Assembly: GCF_004295585.1 (NCBI RefSeq)
Contig: NZ_AP019400.1
Location: 5,363,501 to 5,427,500 of the forward strand
From: Cohnella abietis
GTDB taxonomy: Bacteria > Bacillota > Bacilli > Paenibacillales > Paenibacillaceae
Reading direction: 5' to 3'
DNA length: 64,000 nucleotides
Within the stretch, counting starts at the first letter, position 1. Each line of letters opens with the position of its first letter. Of this stretch, positions 42,546 to 51,494 are shown piece by piece. Both the position numbers and the translations under genes were made by a program. The notes beneath the pieces were generated by a model. That model saw nothing but the letters and a program-made list of their open reading frames with translations. It ran no database searches and was not told where the DNA came from.

Positions 42546-44573
42546 TTAAGAGCCAATCATCCTAAAGTCGATATTGTTCGGAGGAGGGAATCTCACTGTA
42601 GCTTCGTCAATAAGCTCCTGAGTTAGCGGTACATTCCTCTCATTAGCGATCTTCATGGCATGATACTTATACCATAGCTCAATGATTAACACTTCCCCTT
42701 CGCGTATAACCGCGAATTCGGAGGTAAACAGCTTGTTCATGAATTCTTCATTACCCAGATGAAGCGCCGCTGCCCCTACGATAATCTGAATGCGCTCTCC
42801 CTTAGCGAACTCAGCAGGCAAGTACTCGTAGATGCTCCAAGCCTTCTCATACTCTTTATTTTGAATCAATAAATTGAGATACTCTTCTGCAAAAGCTCTA
42901 TCCGGGAAGCTGTTCGATACGAGGTAAGCTTGCTCCAATAGGCTCAGCGCACTTTCCGTATCTCCTTTGTGCTTCTTCACCTCGGCTAGATTACGATAAA
43001 CCCAAGCAGATGGTGCTTTTCTCAGAGAAGCTTCCCACGCCTCTATTGCTTGCTCCTCTAGCCCCTTCTCATACAGCATAACACCGTAATAATTAAGGGC
43101 AGACCAAGAACTGTTGCTCTCAAGCTCAAGACTTTTCTCCACCAATTGCTTCCACTCGTCCTGAACCATCCAGGATTGCGGAATATCATTAATATCACTT
43201 TCCGGAATGTGTCCTTCGCGTAGAAGCACTAACCATGGATGCTGAGGTGCACCAAGACTCGAATCTGTAAATTCGAAGCCTAATGGTACTGATCTTCCTT
43301 CCTCTTTCTCCCTCCGAATTCTTTCTAGCGCTCCCCAACCTGATCCCGTATGCAACAAATCGGTTGGCGTGCGTTCCGCAAGGGACTGTAATCTCTCATG
43401 AATCGCATAAACCTCATCTTCATTAAGGGTACTATCGATATGCTTCTCAATATAATCGTTGGCGGAATCCCAGTTACTTTCATAAGCTAAGTCCGTATCC
43501 ACTTGGGTTACACCAATCATTTGCGTAAAATCCCACACTGTATTTGCTGGCATCTCAAGACCATGAATCTGTGTCGGAGCAAACCCACCCTGCACTTCTA
43601 CATAGTTTCCTTCGCCAGGCTTAGCTAGGAAGTCGCACCAACGTCTCCCACCGGCATGATTGCCCCAGCAGAACATTTTCCGATATCGCAATAATGAAGT
43701 AGAACGCTCGAAAAACATTCTCCCATCCTCATAGGCCACAGCCTCCCAAGGAGCTTTGTAAGAAGCGGCAGTTTGGAAAAAGTATTCGCTCGAGAAAGGG
43801 AAATTCATTGTATAAGAAGCATCGGCATTCGGTACTGAAGGCAAATAAGGCAATTGGCCGACGCCATAGCCATTAAGCCCATTCTCAATATAGATAGCTT
43901 CGTTAGTTGAGGAGAAAACCCGTGACTTCGCCGTTTCCTCTACTGCAATATTCGTCCACCAATACATCGGAACTGGACTGCTATTATCATTAATTATGCG
44001 GACGTAAATTTGAAGTTGCTCTGCTCCCGTAGGTAGATGGAAATCAATGTGCCAGAAAATATTTTTACAGCGTTCATATTCGTATATTCGTATATACTCA
44101 TTTCCATTATCATCAAGAAGCTTGGCCGTATGAACGGAAGAGCTAGTCGTATACGTATGTCCAACATGCCCGATATTCCACTCAATCCCTCCAGAAAACC
44201 AAGCATTGAGGATAGCAAGATTGGCAGGCTGAAGCACAGGGTTCTTGTACAAGATTTCCCTGTCTGTTTTCTTATCCTTAAGCGAATACAATCTTCCGCC
44301 GTATTCCGGCAGAAATACCGCTATTAAGTTTTCATTTTCAAGGACAACGGTTTCTAATTCGATGTTTTTACGTTCTCTAGTATATCGATCCTGAATCCGA
44401 TAGGGTAAATATCTCTCGCCCGTATTTTCACCGAGACCCTTCTTAAGCTCTGGAGTAAAGCTCCCATTCTCCACTACCTCTCTATGGTAGTTTCTGTTCC
44501 GAAACATCGGAAGAGGGTTTTCCCCTTCTAATTTGGTGCCTTCTATCGTTAGTATTGACCTATATACGCTCAT
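42546..44573 (-). CDS. DUF5107-type protein with C-terminal TPR repeats
   Basis: The 675-aa protein has no signal peptide. Residues 20-370 resemble DUF5107, a beta-rich fold similar to galactose mutarotase-like or hydrolase sandwich domains (LPEYGGRLYSLKDKKTDREI, NIGHVGHTYTTSS, MYWWTNIAVEET). Residues 500-640 are tetratricopeptide-like repeats (ALNYYGVMLYEKGLEEQAIEAWE, VYRNLAEVKKHKGDTESALSLLEQ). It is the last gene of a CUT1 importer operon, 23 bp after the permease, so a cytosolic role on the imported sugar is likely. Its reaction is not known to me. Confidence 0.8.
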   Translation of the reverse strand: MSVYRSILTIEGTKLEGENPLPMFRNRNYHREVVENGSFTPELKKGLGENTGERYLPYRIQDRYTRERKNIELETVVLENENLIAVFLPEYGGRLYSLKDKKTDREILYKNPVLQPANLAILNAWFSGGIEWNIGHVGHTYTTSSSVHTAKLLDDNGNEYIRIYEYERCKNIFWHIDFHLPTGAEQLQIYVRIINDNSSPVPMYWWTNIAVEETAKSRVFSSTNEAIYIENGLNGYGVGQLPYLPSVPNADASYTMNFPFSSEYFFQTAASYKAPWEAVAYEDGRMFFERSTSLLRYRKMFCWGNHAGGRRWCDFLAKPGEGNYVEVQGGFAPTQIHGLEMPANTVWDFTQMIGVTQVDTDLAYESNWDSANDYIEKHIDSTLNEDEVYAIHERLQSLAERTPTDLLHTGSGWGALERIRREKEEGRSVPLGFEFTDSSLGAPQHPWLVLLREGHIPESDINDIPQSWMVQDEWKQLVEKSLELESNSSWSALNYYGVMLYEKGLEEQAIEAWEASLRKAPSAWVYRNLAEVKKHKGDTESALSLLEQAYLVSNSFPDRAFAEEYLNLLIQNKEYEKAWSIYEYLPAEFAKGERIQIIVGAAALHLGNEEFMNKLFTSEFAVIREGEVLIIELWYKYHAMKIANERNVPLTQELIDEATVRFPPPNNIDFRMIGS

Positions 44574-44596
44574 CTGTCACTTCAACTCCTTGTTAG

Positions 44597-45439
44597 TTAT
44601 CCTTTAACTGAGCCAACCGTTATCCCGGACATAATCTTCTTCGATACGAATAAATAAACGATGAAGCTTGGTAGGAAAACGACCATACAAGCTGCAAAAA
44701 TCCCTCCGTAATTGCCCGTATTGGAATAGCCATACACGATAGATTGAAGAGATAAGGCTAATGTACGCGTGCCTGGATCGTTCGCAAAAATGAGAGCATA
44801 GAAATATTCATTCCACACTCCCAAGAAATTAAAGATCGATAAAGTAATTAGACCTGGCTGCGCAACAGGTAATATGATCTTAATGAATGTCTTAATTGGC
44901 CCACAGCCGTCCATCGCAGCAGACTCCTCGAATTCCTTAGGAATGGAGGAAAAGAAGCTCGTTAGAAAAAACACACCAAAAGGTACGTTCGTAAAAATGT
45001 AAATGAGAACTAGAGTCGATATTGAGCCTGTAAGCTTCAACTCTACGAAAAGTGAAAACAAGGGTATAGAAATCAACACTCCCGGTATAGCAAGCGCTGA
45101 TACGAACATCGCACTTACCAGAAACCTACCTCTGAATGGCACCCGTCCTAGAATGTACGCTGCAGGTGCAGCAACAACAACGATTCCTATGCAGGAAGCA
45201 ACGGTATAAATTACGCTATTCATGAAGTAGCGTCCCATAGCCTGGTTCTTAAATAAATCAATATAGTTAGAAAATTTGGGGCCGCTAGCGAGCAGCGAAT
45301 TTGTAAATATTTCTCTAGTTGTACTTAAAGATGCTAGAATAACCCACCCAAATAGAATAATGGAAAATATTAACCATGCATATAGAGGAATGTACGCTGG
45401 CCATTTATTTTTTCGTTTTTTTACACTATAATTCCGCAT
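44597..45439 (-). CDS. CUT1 sugar ABC transporter permease, MalG type
   Basis: The 280-aa permease has six hydrophobic segments, an EAA loop (ESAAMDGCGPIKTFIKIIL) and the end KIMSGITVGSVKG. ATG at 45439 follows GGAGGGG. It lies 15 bp after the MalF-type partner. Confidence 0.9.
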   Translation of the reverse strand: MRNYSVKKRKNKWPAYIPLYAWLIFSIILFGWVILASLSTTREIFTNSLLASGPKFSNYIDLFKNQAMGRYFMNSVIYTVASCIGIVVVAAPAAYILGRVPFRGRFLVSAMFVSALAIPGVLISIPLFSLFVELKLTGSISTLVLIYIFTNVPFGVFFLTSFFSSIPKEFEESAAMDGCGPIKTFIKIILPVAQPGLITLSIFNFLGVWNEYFYALIFANDPGTRTLALSLQSIVYGYSNTGNYGGIFAACMVVFLPSFIVYLFVSKKIMSGITVGSVKG

Positions 45440-45454
45440 GATTTCCCCTCCAAC

Positions 45455-46363
45455 TTAATATTCTAAACGGTCTTTCGAGAACACCCGATTGATAAGCATA
45501 GTTACAAGCAGAATAGCTACCGTAATAATAATACCTACGCTTGCTCCAGATCCAACGTTAAGGACTTCCCCCGAGTAGATACTAGTCCCTTTACCGAATA
45601 CCTTCTGATACATATAAAACCCAGGTGTAACTGTGTGAGGATCATCCAGCCCGAAGGTCGCCGACCATACAAAGAAATTAAATGCAGTAATCGTCCATAA
45701 GACAAGAGTCGTCCGGAAAACATCACGTAAGAGCGGCATCGTAATTTTGAAAAATTTAATCCACACACTCGCTCCGTCAAGCGTAGCCGCTTCGTAATAA
45801 TCACTTGGAATTCTATCAATTCCCGCATTCAGAATAAGCATGAAATATCCGATTGAACCGAAGCTAAACGCAATGATCATCGAGAAATAGATATGCTCAT
45901 TGTCAGTCCACTGTATATTGGCGAGCGCCGTAAGACCTAGGCGATTAAATACGGTAGTTAGTAAGCCATAATTAGAATTAAAAATGTACTGCAGCCAAAC
46001 GGTCGATAGCACGACTACCGAAACGGTATTCGGCAGGAAGATAAGCGATCTCCAGAAATTTTTTCCACGGACACCCGAGGTTAGAATAATAGCAAATAGA
46101 AAAGCAATACCAAATATTAATGCCCCTCCAATCGCCCATATCCCTAGTACATTCCATACCGATTTAACAAAGTAAGAATTATGGATCAGATCAGCATAAT
46201 TCTGAATGCCTTTGAACTCCCATTCTTTAAACTTGCTTGATAATGAAGGAATATTATAAAAACTCATCGCAAACGTCCGTAGGGTCGGATAGAGAAATAT
46301 ACAGAGGTAGATCAGAACAGCGGGTAATAAAAATAACGCAATAACAGATTTTTTGAACCTCAT
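45455..46363 (-). CDS. CUT1 sugar ABC transporter permease, MalF type
   Basis: The 302-aa permease has six hydrophobic segments, starting with ALFLLPAVLIYLCIFLYP, and an EAA loop EAATLDGASVWIKFFKITM. The usual GGGP block is replaced by TFGLDDPHTVTPGFYMYQKV, a difference from the other two MalF-type proteins here. ATG at 46363 follows GGAGGTG. The binding-protein gene ends 114 bp upstream. Confidence 0.9.
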   Translation of the reverse strand: MRFKKSVIALFLLPAVLIYLCIFLYPTLRTFAMSFYNIPSLSSKFKEWEFKGIQNYADLIHNSYFVKSVWNVLGIWAIGGALIFGIAFLFAIILTSGVRGKNFWRSLIFLPNTVSVVVLSTVWLQYIFNSNYGLLTTVFNRLGLTALANIQWTDNEHIYFSMIIAFSFGSIGYFMLILNAGIDRIPSDYYEAATLDGASVWIKFFKITMPLLRDVFRTTLVLWTITAFNFFVWSATFGLDDPHTVTPGFYMYQKVFGKGTSIYSGEVLNVGSGASVGIIITVAILLVTMLINRVFSKDRLEY

Positions 46364-46477
46364 GACGACACCTCCGAATCATTCATCAACATACTGACGG
46401 TAGCTCCAATAATAAAATTTGAGTGCAGCGATTCACTTATCCGCCGCACTCCTTTTGTGAGTTAACCTACAAATCGT

Positions 46478-47875
46478 TTATTTACCTGAATAGAACTTTT
46501 TAGCTTCCGTAACCATTTTAGCTACATACTGATCAGCATTGATTTTACCGGTTGCCAATTCCATGAACACAGGGAATACCGTTCCTGATGAGAAATCACC
46601 TGCATTTTCCATACCGAAGCCCCAAGGTAAATTAACCTTCGCGTTATTGAATGCAATTGCCGCTTCCTCTAATGGTGCTGGCCATTTCGTATCAACAGTA
46701 GCCGGAATAGCAACGGCTTGCGTACCCATAGCTGCTTGTGTTTTCTTACTTACCAAGTATTTAACAAGCTCGAATGCTGCCGGAACATTTTTGCTTTTCT
46801 TGTTTAAGAGAAGTCCCTGTGCACCAAAAGTAAGTCCTTGCTGGCCGCCTTTATCATTGCCATTCGGAACAGTCGGGAACTGGAATGAGCCCCATTGGAA
46901 GTTCGGTCCAGCAGTTTCGGCAACCTCATTAGGCAACCAGCTACCGTTCAAATACATAGCGACCTTACCTATAGCCAAATCCTGTTGTCCAGCTGGATAT
47001 TTATTTCCTGCGATTTTTTTGGAGAAATAACCTTTTTCGTGCAGGTTCTGAATATCTTTAGCGAACTGGAGCACGATCGGATCCTTCCACATTTCACCTG
47101 TTTTATCTTTGACTAGGCTATCTGTCCAGTCGCTTCCCATTGCACTTGCCAAATATCCGCCTGAAAATAAACTGCGGTAAGCATCATCGAATGTAATAGG
47201 CTCAATACCTGCTTGCTTAAGCGACTCACAAGCAGCTAGGAATTGTTCCCATGATGTAGGCACTTCCGTAATGCCCGCTTTATTGAATAACTCTTTGTTA
47301 TAGAAGAATAGAACGGCGTAAGGCTGCTGTGGAATAGCATAGTATCCTTCTTCCAGACCCGCTGGTCCAGAAAGAGATTTGACCCATTCAATGAGAGAAG
47401 GAATAATAGAGTCTTTAACTGACTTACCGTCATCCCCAATTGCCTGCTCAGCAAGCAAATCATCTAGCTTAAGCACATGATCCTTAAGATTAGCAAGTGC
47501 AGCCGAAGGATCTTGTTCGAAAATATCAATCTGCTGTCCGCTTTCCAATGCTGGTTTAATAAGCTTGTTAATATCGCGTCCGTTATACTTAATCTCTACT
47601 TCTACTGCAGGATTGGCAGCCTTAAAGTCAGCAATAGCTTCGTCGATGACTTTAGCCTGAGGCTCCGCATTGCTCCACATGGACCAGAAAACAACCTTGC
47701 CACTAAGCGTGGAAGCTTCAGTTGAAGCGCTTTCGGTTGCAGGAGCCGATGCTTTCTCGGAAGGTGAAGCAGAAGACGGTTCTGCCGTATTTGATTTTCC
47801 GCAACCCGACAACATTGAAAGCGTTAACATAGAAGCAAGTAATAAAGATCCGAATGCTTTTCTTTTTTTGTTCAC
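46478..47875 (-). CDS. Sugar ABC transporter solute-binding lipoprotein
   Basis: The 465-aa protein has lipobox MLSGC (Cys26) and a Ser/Ala/Glu-rich linker to about residue 58. Family 1 binding-protein blocks include VVFWSMWSNAEPQAKVID, YAVLFFYNKELFNKAG and KVAMYLNGSWLPNEVA. The start is GTG at 47875 with GGGGGA upstream. It is the first gene of the third importer operon and is divergent from the kinase operon. Confidence 0.92.
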   Translation of the reverse strand: MNKKRKAFGSLLLASMLTLSMLSGCGKSNTAEPSSASPSEKASAPATESASTEASTLSGKVVFWSMWSNAEPQAKVIDEAIADFKAANPAVEVEIKYNGRDINKLIKPALESGQQIDIFEQDPSAALANLKDHVLKLDDLLAEQAIGDDGKSVKDSIIPSLIEWVKSLSGPAGLEEGYYAIPQQPYAVLFFYNKELFNKAGITEVPTSWEQFLAACESLKQAGIEPITFDDAYRSLFSGGYLASAMGSDWTDSLVKDKTGEMWKDPIVLQFAKDIQNLHEKGYFSKKIAGNKYPAGQQDLAIGKVAMYLNGSWLPNEVAETAGPNFQWGSFQFPTVPNGNDKGGQQGLTFGAQGLLLNKKSKNVPAAFELVKYLVSKKTQAAMGTQAVAIPATVDTKWPAPLEEAAIAFNNAKVNLPWGFGMENAGDFSSGTVFPVFMELATGKINADQYVAKMVTEAKKFYSGK

Positions 47876-47923
47876 GATTAAATTCCCCCTATGAATTGTT
47901 TGGTTACAAGAGCCAGTATAGAT

Positions 47924-48099
47924 AATTTATTTGGCATAAAGTATGTTCCTTAGTTAGGTAGAAATGGATAGATGTTAGGTGTATCGCATCCCCCTTCTCC
48001 CAGCCTCATCCCTATACGTGGGGAAAATTCAGCCAGGCATAATCTATTTATCTGTCGTTAAGTATGTCTTCTAGTTATATAAAAATGGATTAAAGTTAG
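47924..48099. promoter_or_regulatory. Imperfect 55-bp direct repeats in the divergent control region
   Basis: Copies at 47924-47978 and 48045-48099 agree at about 40 of 55 positions, with a shared skeleton AAGTATGT-N4-TAGTTA and AAATGGAT-N4-GTTAG. They lie 121 bp apart between the binding-protein operon (minus) and the kinase operon (plus). They are candidate sites for the AraC-type regulator encoded at 50019. The rest of 47876-48208 holds no gene. Confidence 0.55.
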
Positions 48100-48208
48100 T
48101 AATGTGCATTTGAACGCTTATGTTAAAAAAGATGATGATATAATGAAAGCTCATCACATTGCGAATGACGCAGCATCATCGCTTAACTACGTAGAAGGTG
48201 GTTCTATT

Positions 48209-50026
48209 ATGGGATTTCTTAAGCGACTACGCATAAGAACGCAAATTATGATAGCGGTTACATGTATTCTGGTCATTATGCTAGCGATTATTTTCTCCCT
48301 TTATACCCAGACCTCTAAAATTGTTATTAAAAACAATAATCAATATTCGGAAGATACGATTCGCAAGTTTAAGCTTGGAATTGCGCAAAAATACGATGAG
48401 ATTAGTCAAATCATGCTTAATCTCGGCTTTGACCCTACCGTGCAGAAATTCATGGTACAGAACGATCAAAGCATTTCCTATGAAATGGGCAAAGAATTAG
48501 ATAGGAAAATTATTTCGCTTAAAGCAGGCAGGAAGGGTTTCGAGGATATCGTCCTTATCGGAACGAACGGCACGAGGTATAGTCTCAACGGCGGTGTCGG
48601 GTATGTGCAGCAATTGGAGTCAGAAATAAAGAATAGTAATTCGGTTTATGTCAGCGGATTTGAAAAATTTAGCTATAGCAACAACCTGCTAACCAGCATG
48701 GTATTTGCCCAGAATATGTTCTCGAACAATATGAATGATGGAACCGACGGAGTTAAGATTGGTTATATCGCCGTAATCGTAAATGTTGCTTCTATGTATT
48801 TCGATAACGACGCCTCCAATTCTCAGCCTGGCATTGGCTTCTACATGATAGACCGATTCGGAGAAGTGTTCCCAGATACCCATTCTCCGGATATTGCAAG
48901 AAATATTAGTGCTTTAAGCCATGAACCGAATTATAAGCAGCAAACGACCGATTATATCGGAGGAATTAAAGGTGCTATCCAGATTCAAAATCTAGATCAG
49001 ATTCAAGCTTCCATCCTTAGCTTCGTTCCTGAAGAGGCACTTCTAGAAGAGCTGACGTCCGTGCGTACTAGAAGTATTTTAATCGTAATCTTGGCCCTCA
49101 TTCTTATGGCATTACCCTTTGCGATGATTATCAACAATATTCTCCACCCGATACAGATTCTCGTAAAATTCATCAACAGCATTAAATCAGGTGATATTAG
49201 AGATTTAAAAATGAACCTGCGGCTTGAAGGAAACATCGAAATGACCGTTGTAGCCGAGAAGCTAAATGGAATGCTTGGTGAAATCAACAATCTTACCCAT
49301 AAGCTTGTGGAGACAACGACCGACCTTCTAGAAGCAGAGATCGAGAAGGAGAAGGCAGCAACAGCTTACTTACGGAGTCAGATCAATCCTCACTTCTTGT
49401 ACAATACTTTGGAATCGATTAAGGGAGTTGCGCTTGACGTCGAGGCTCATAAAATCGTGGATATGACAAAAGCACTTGGGAAGCTTTTTCATTACAGTAT
49501 CAAGGGTTCAGGTTATGTCTCTCTCGAGCAAGAGCTCAATGCGGTCAAATCCTATGTTTTTCTTCAGCTTATACGCTTTGAAGGACGGTTTGATGTAACC
49601 TATGACTTCACCGAGGAATCACTAAACGTTCCGGTAATGAAGATGATCCTTCAGCCTATCGTTGAGAATGCCATTTTCCATGGGCTTGAGCCTAAAGAGA
49701 CTTATGGAATGTTAACGATTAGTGGAACAATCAACGAGAATAACACTCTTGTCATTAAGATAGCAGACGATGGGACTGGAGTCGAAGAAGACAAACTACT
49801 CGAGATTCAAAATAAGCTTTATGATAATTCGGCCTCAACAAGCCTTGATCGCAGCTATTACACTGAAAGTGGAAGTATCGGGATAATAAACGTTCACAAT
49901 AGACTTCGATTGGCCTTTGGACCTGCCTATGGCCTAAAGTTTGAAAGTGTATTAGGCAAAGGAACCTGTATAACCTTGTCAATGCCCAGCGCCTTCAATC
50001 CACCAGGAGGTAACCAACATGTATAA
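48209..50026 (+). CDS. Sensor histidine kinase (YesM family)
   Basis: The 605-aa membrane kinase has helices near residues 12-32 and 290-310, an extracellular Cache-like sensor, HAMP, the His_kinase block QINPHFLYNTLESIKG and HATPase (IADDGTGVEEDKL, SIGIINVHNRLRL). The frame opens at 48104, but the ATG at 48209 follows GAAGGTGG and begins MGFLKRLRIRT just before the first helix. It overlaps the response regulator by 8 bp and heads a kinase-regulator-binding protein operon divergent from an importer. Confidence 0.92.
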   Translation: MGFLKRLRIRTQIMIAVTCILVIMLAIIFSLYTQTSKIVIKNNNQYSEDTIRKFKLGIAQKYDEISQIMLNLGFDPTVQKFMVQNDQSISYEMGKELDRKIISLKAGRKGFEDIVLIGTNGTRYSLNGGVGYVQQLESEIKNSNSVYVSGFEKFSYSNNLLTSMVFAQNMFSNNMNDGTDGVKIGYIAVIVNVASMYFDNDASNSQPGIGFYMIDRFGEVFPDTHSPDIARNISALSHEPNYKQQTTDYIGGIKGAIQIQNLDQIQASILSFVPEEALLEELTSVRTRSILIVILALILMALPFAMIINNILHPIQILVKFINSIKSGDIRDLKMNLRLEGNIEMTVVAEKLNGMLGEINNLTHKLVETTTDLLEAEIEKEKAATAYLRSQINPHFLYNTLESIKGVALDVEAHKIVDMTKALGKLFHYSIKGSGYVSLEQELNAVKSYVFLQLIRFEGRFDVTYDFTEESLNVPVMKMILQPIVENAIFHGLEPKETYGMLTISGTINENNTLVIKIADDGTGVEEDKLLEIQNKLYDNSASTSLDRSYYTESGSIGIINVHNRLRLAFGPAYGLKFESVLGKGTCITLSMPSAFNPPGGNQHV

Positions 50027-51494
50027 AGTGCTGCTTGTGGATGATGAAAGTCTTGTTTTAAAAAGTCTCGAAGCCGGTATTGATTGGAAGAAGTCGGGCT
50101 TCTACGTAGCTGGGAAAGCGAACAACGGCGTTAAAGCCCTTCAACTGGTCAAAGAATTAAAGCCTCATGTTGTATTCACAGATATTCGGATGCCTGGTAT
50201 TTCCGGCTTAGAGCTTATTAAGAAAATTAAGGAGCTAGACAGTACCATTCAGATCATTGTCATTAGCGGTTATGCCGAATTTGCGTATGTACAGAAATCT
50301 TTGAATTACGGCGTGTTAGGCTATTGCCTTAAACCGTTTGACGATTATGAAATTGATATGCTGCTCAATACCGCCTCCAAAGCGGTTGAAGAGATCAAAC
50401 AAAAGCGAGAGAGCTATTTACTTGAGCTATTCGAAGAATACACAACCGATAATTCCCAGTCGACATTCCTTACTATTTTATCCGAAGAAGGATTAACGGC
50501 CGAAGCTCTTCATGTCGTTGTCTCTATTGGAAAAGGAAAATTGTGCTTTAATGAGAACGCGAAATATATAGCGATTAATATCGGGAGCGCAAGAAGCGGC
50601 TATATTGTTCAATGCCCCAACCTAGACTCTATGCTAAGCACGGATGCTTCTCTTATTCCCGAAGGCATTCAAGGGATCGGTATTGCTCAAGCTGCACGAA
50701 ATATGAACAGCATAATGAAAAGCATGGAGAAAGCTACAATTAAAGCTTGGGATTTCTTCATCCACGGTCGTAAGAATGTATTTATAGATCATGACGACAT
50801 AAAAGACGATAAAGCCCATCAAATGATGAAGCAGCTAGAAAAAGCCATTTCCAATAAAGACTCTGCCCTATTACAGGCTAAGCTCGACGAAATGCTGATT
50901 GTGGAAAATAAACAAAGTCTGAGCATTCTAGACGCTCTTAAAATTCATAACATTGTAACCTTCTATGCCTCTACTGATCATTCGAGCTCTCCGAAGGAGG
51001 AGTATATTTTCAGCAAGGAGCAGCTTAATACTCTCTTTCATAGCTTCGAATCCATGATTGAGAGCTTGAAGAAGCTTATTAAAGACCTCGAAAAGTCAGA
51101 TAGCTTACAAAACGAAAGTAAAACGTATAACGCAAGCTTAAGAGAGGTCATCAAATATATTAATGAGCATTACCGAAATGATATTTCCATTCAAAGCATT
51201 TCAAAAAACTTTTATTTGAATCCAAACTATTTAAGCCAGCTGTTCAAAAGAGAATTAGATGTTACATTCACCGAGTATCTCACTACAGTACGCCTGCAGG
51301 AAGCCAAAGGTCTACTTCGGTCCACGGGTCTAACCATTGGTGAAATTGCAGATCAAATTGGGTTCAGAGATTATTTCTACTTTATAAGATTATTCAAGAA
51401 GCACGTGCAGCTAACTCCTAAACAATATAGAAACCAAGATAAGCCAGAAGCGCGCAAGGTACATTCCAAGCCACATTCGGAGGATCGCTCATGA
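50019..51494 (+). CDS. AraC-type response regulator (YesN family)
   Basis: The 491-aa protein has a receiver domain (VLLVDDES, acceptor in HVVFTDIRMPG, Lys in YCLKPFD), a long middle region and an AraC domain at 385-480 (DISIQSISKNFYLNPNYLSQ, EIADQIGFRDYFYFIRLFKK, VQLTPKQYRNQ). The start overlaps the kinase gene by 8 bp and has AGGAGGT upstream. It likely controls both divergent operons through the repeats at 47924-48099. Confidence 0.93.
   Translation: MYKVLLVDDESLVLKSLEAGIDWKKSGFYVAGKANNGVKALQLVKELKPHVVFTDIRMPGISGLELIKKIKELDSTIQIIVISGYAEFAYVQKSLNYGVLGYCLKPFDDYEIDMLLNTASKAVEEIKQKRESYLLELFEEYTTDNSQSTFLTILSEEGLTAEALHVVVSIGKGKLCFNENAKYIAINIGSARSGYIVQCPNLDSMLSTDASLIPEGIQGIGIAQAARNMNSIMKSMEKATIKAWDFFIHGRKNVFIDHDDIKDDKAHQMMKQLEKAISNKDSALLQAKLDEMLIVENKQSLSILDALKIHNIVTFYASTDHSSSPKEEYIFSKEQLNTLFHSFESMIESLKKLIKDLEKSDSLQNESKTYNASLREVIKYINEHYRNDISIQSISKNFYLNPNYLSQLFKRELDVTFTEYLTTVRLQEAKGLLRSTGLTIGEIADQIGFRDYFYFIRLFKKHVQLTPKQYRNQDKPEARKVHSKPHSEDRS

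Noticed and set aside
46539-47030. 163-codon plus-strand frame
   Set aside because: It is antisense to the solute-binding protein gene and shows no family features or start signal.
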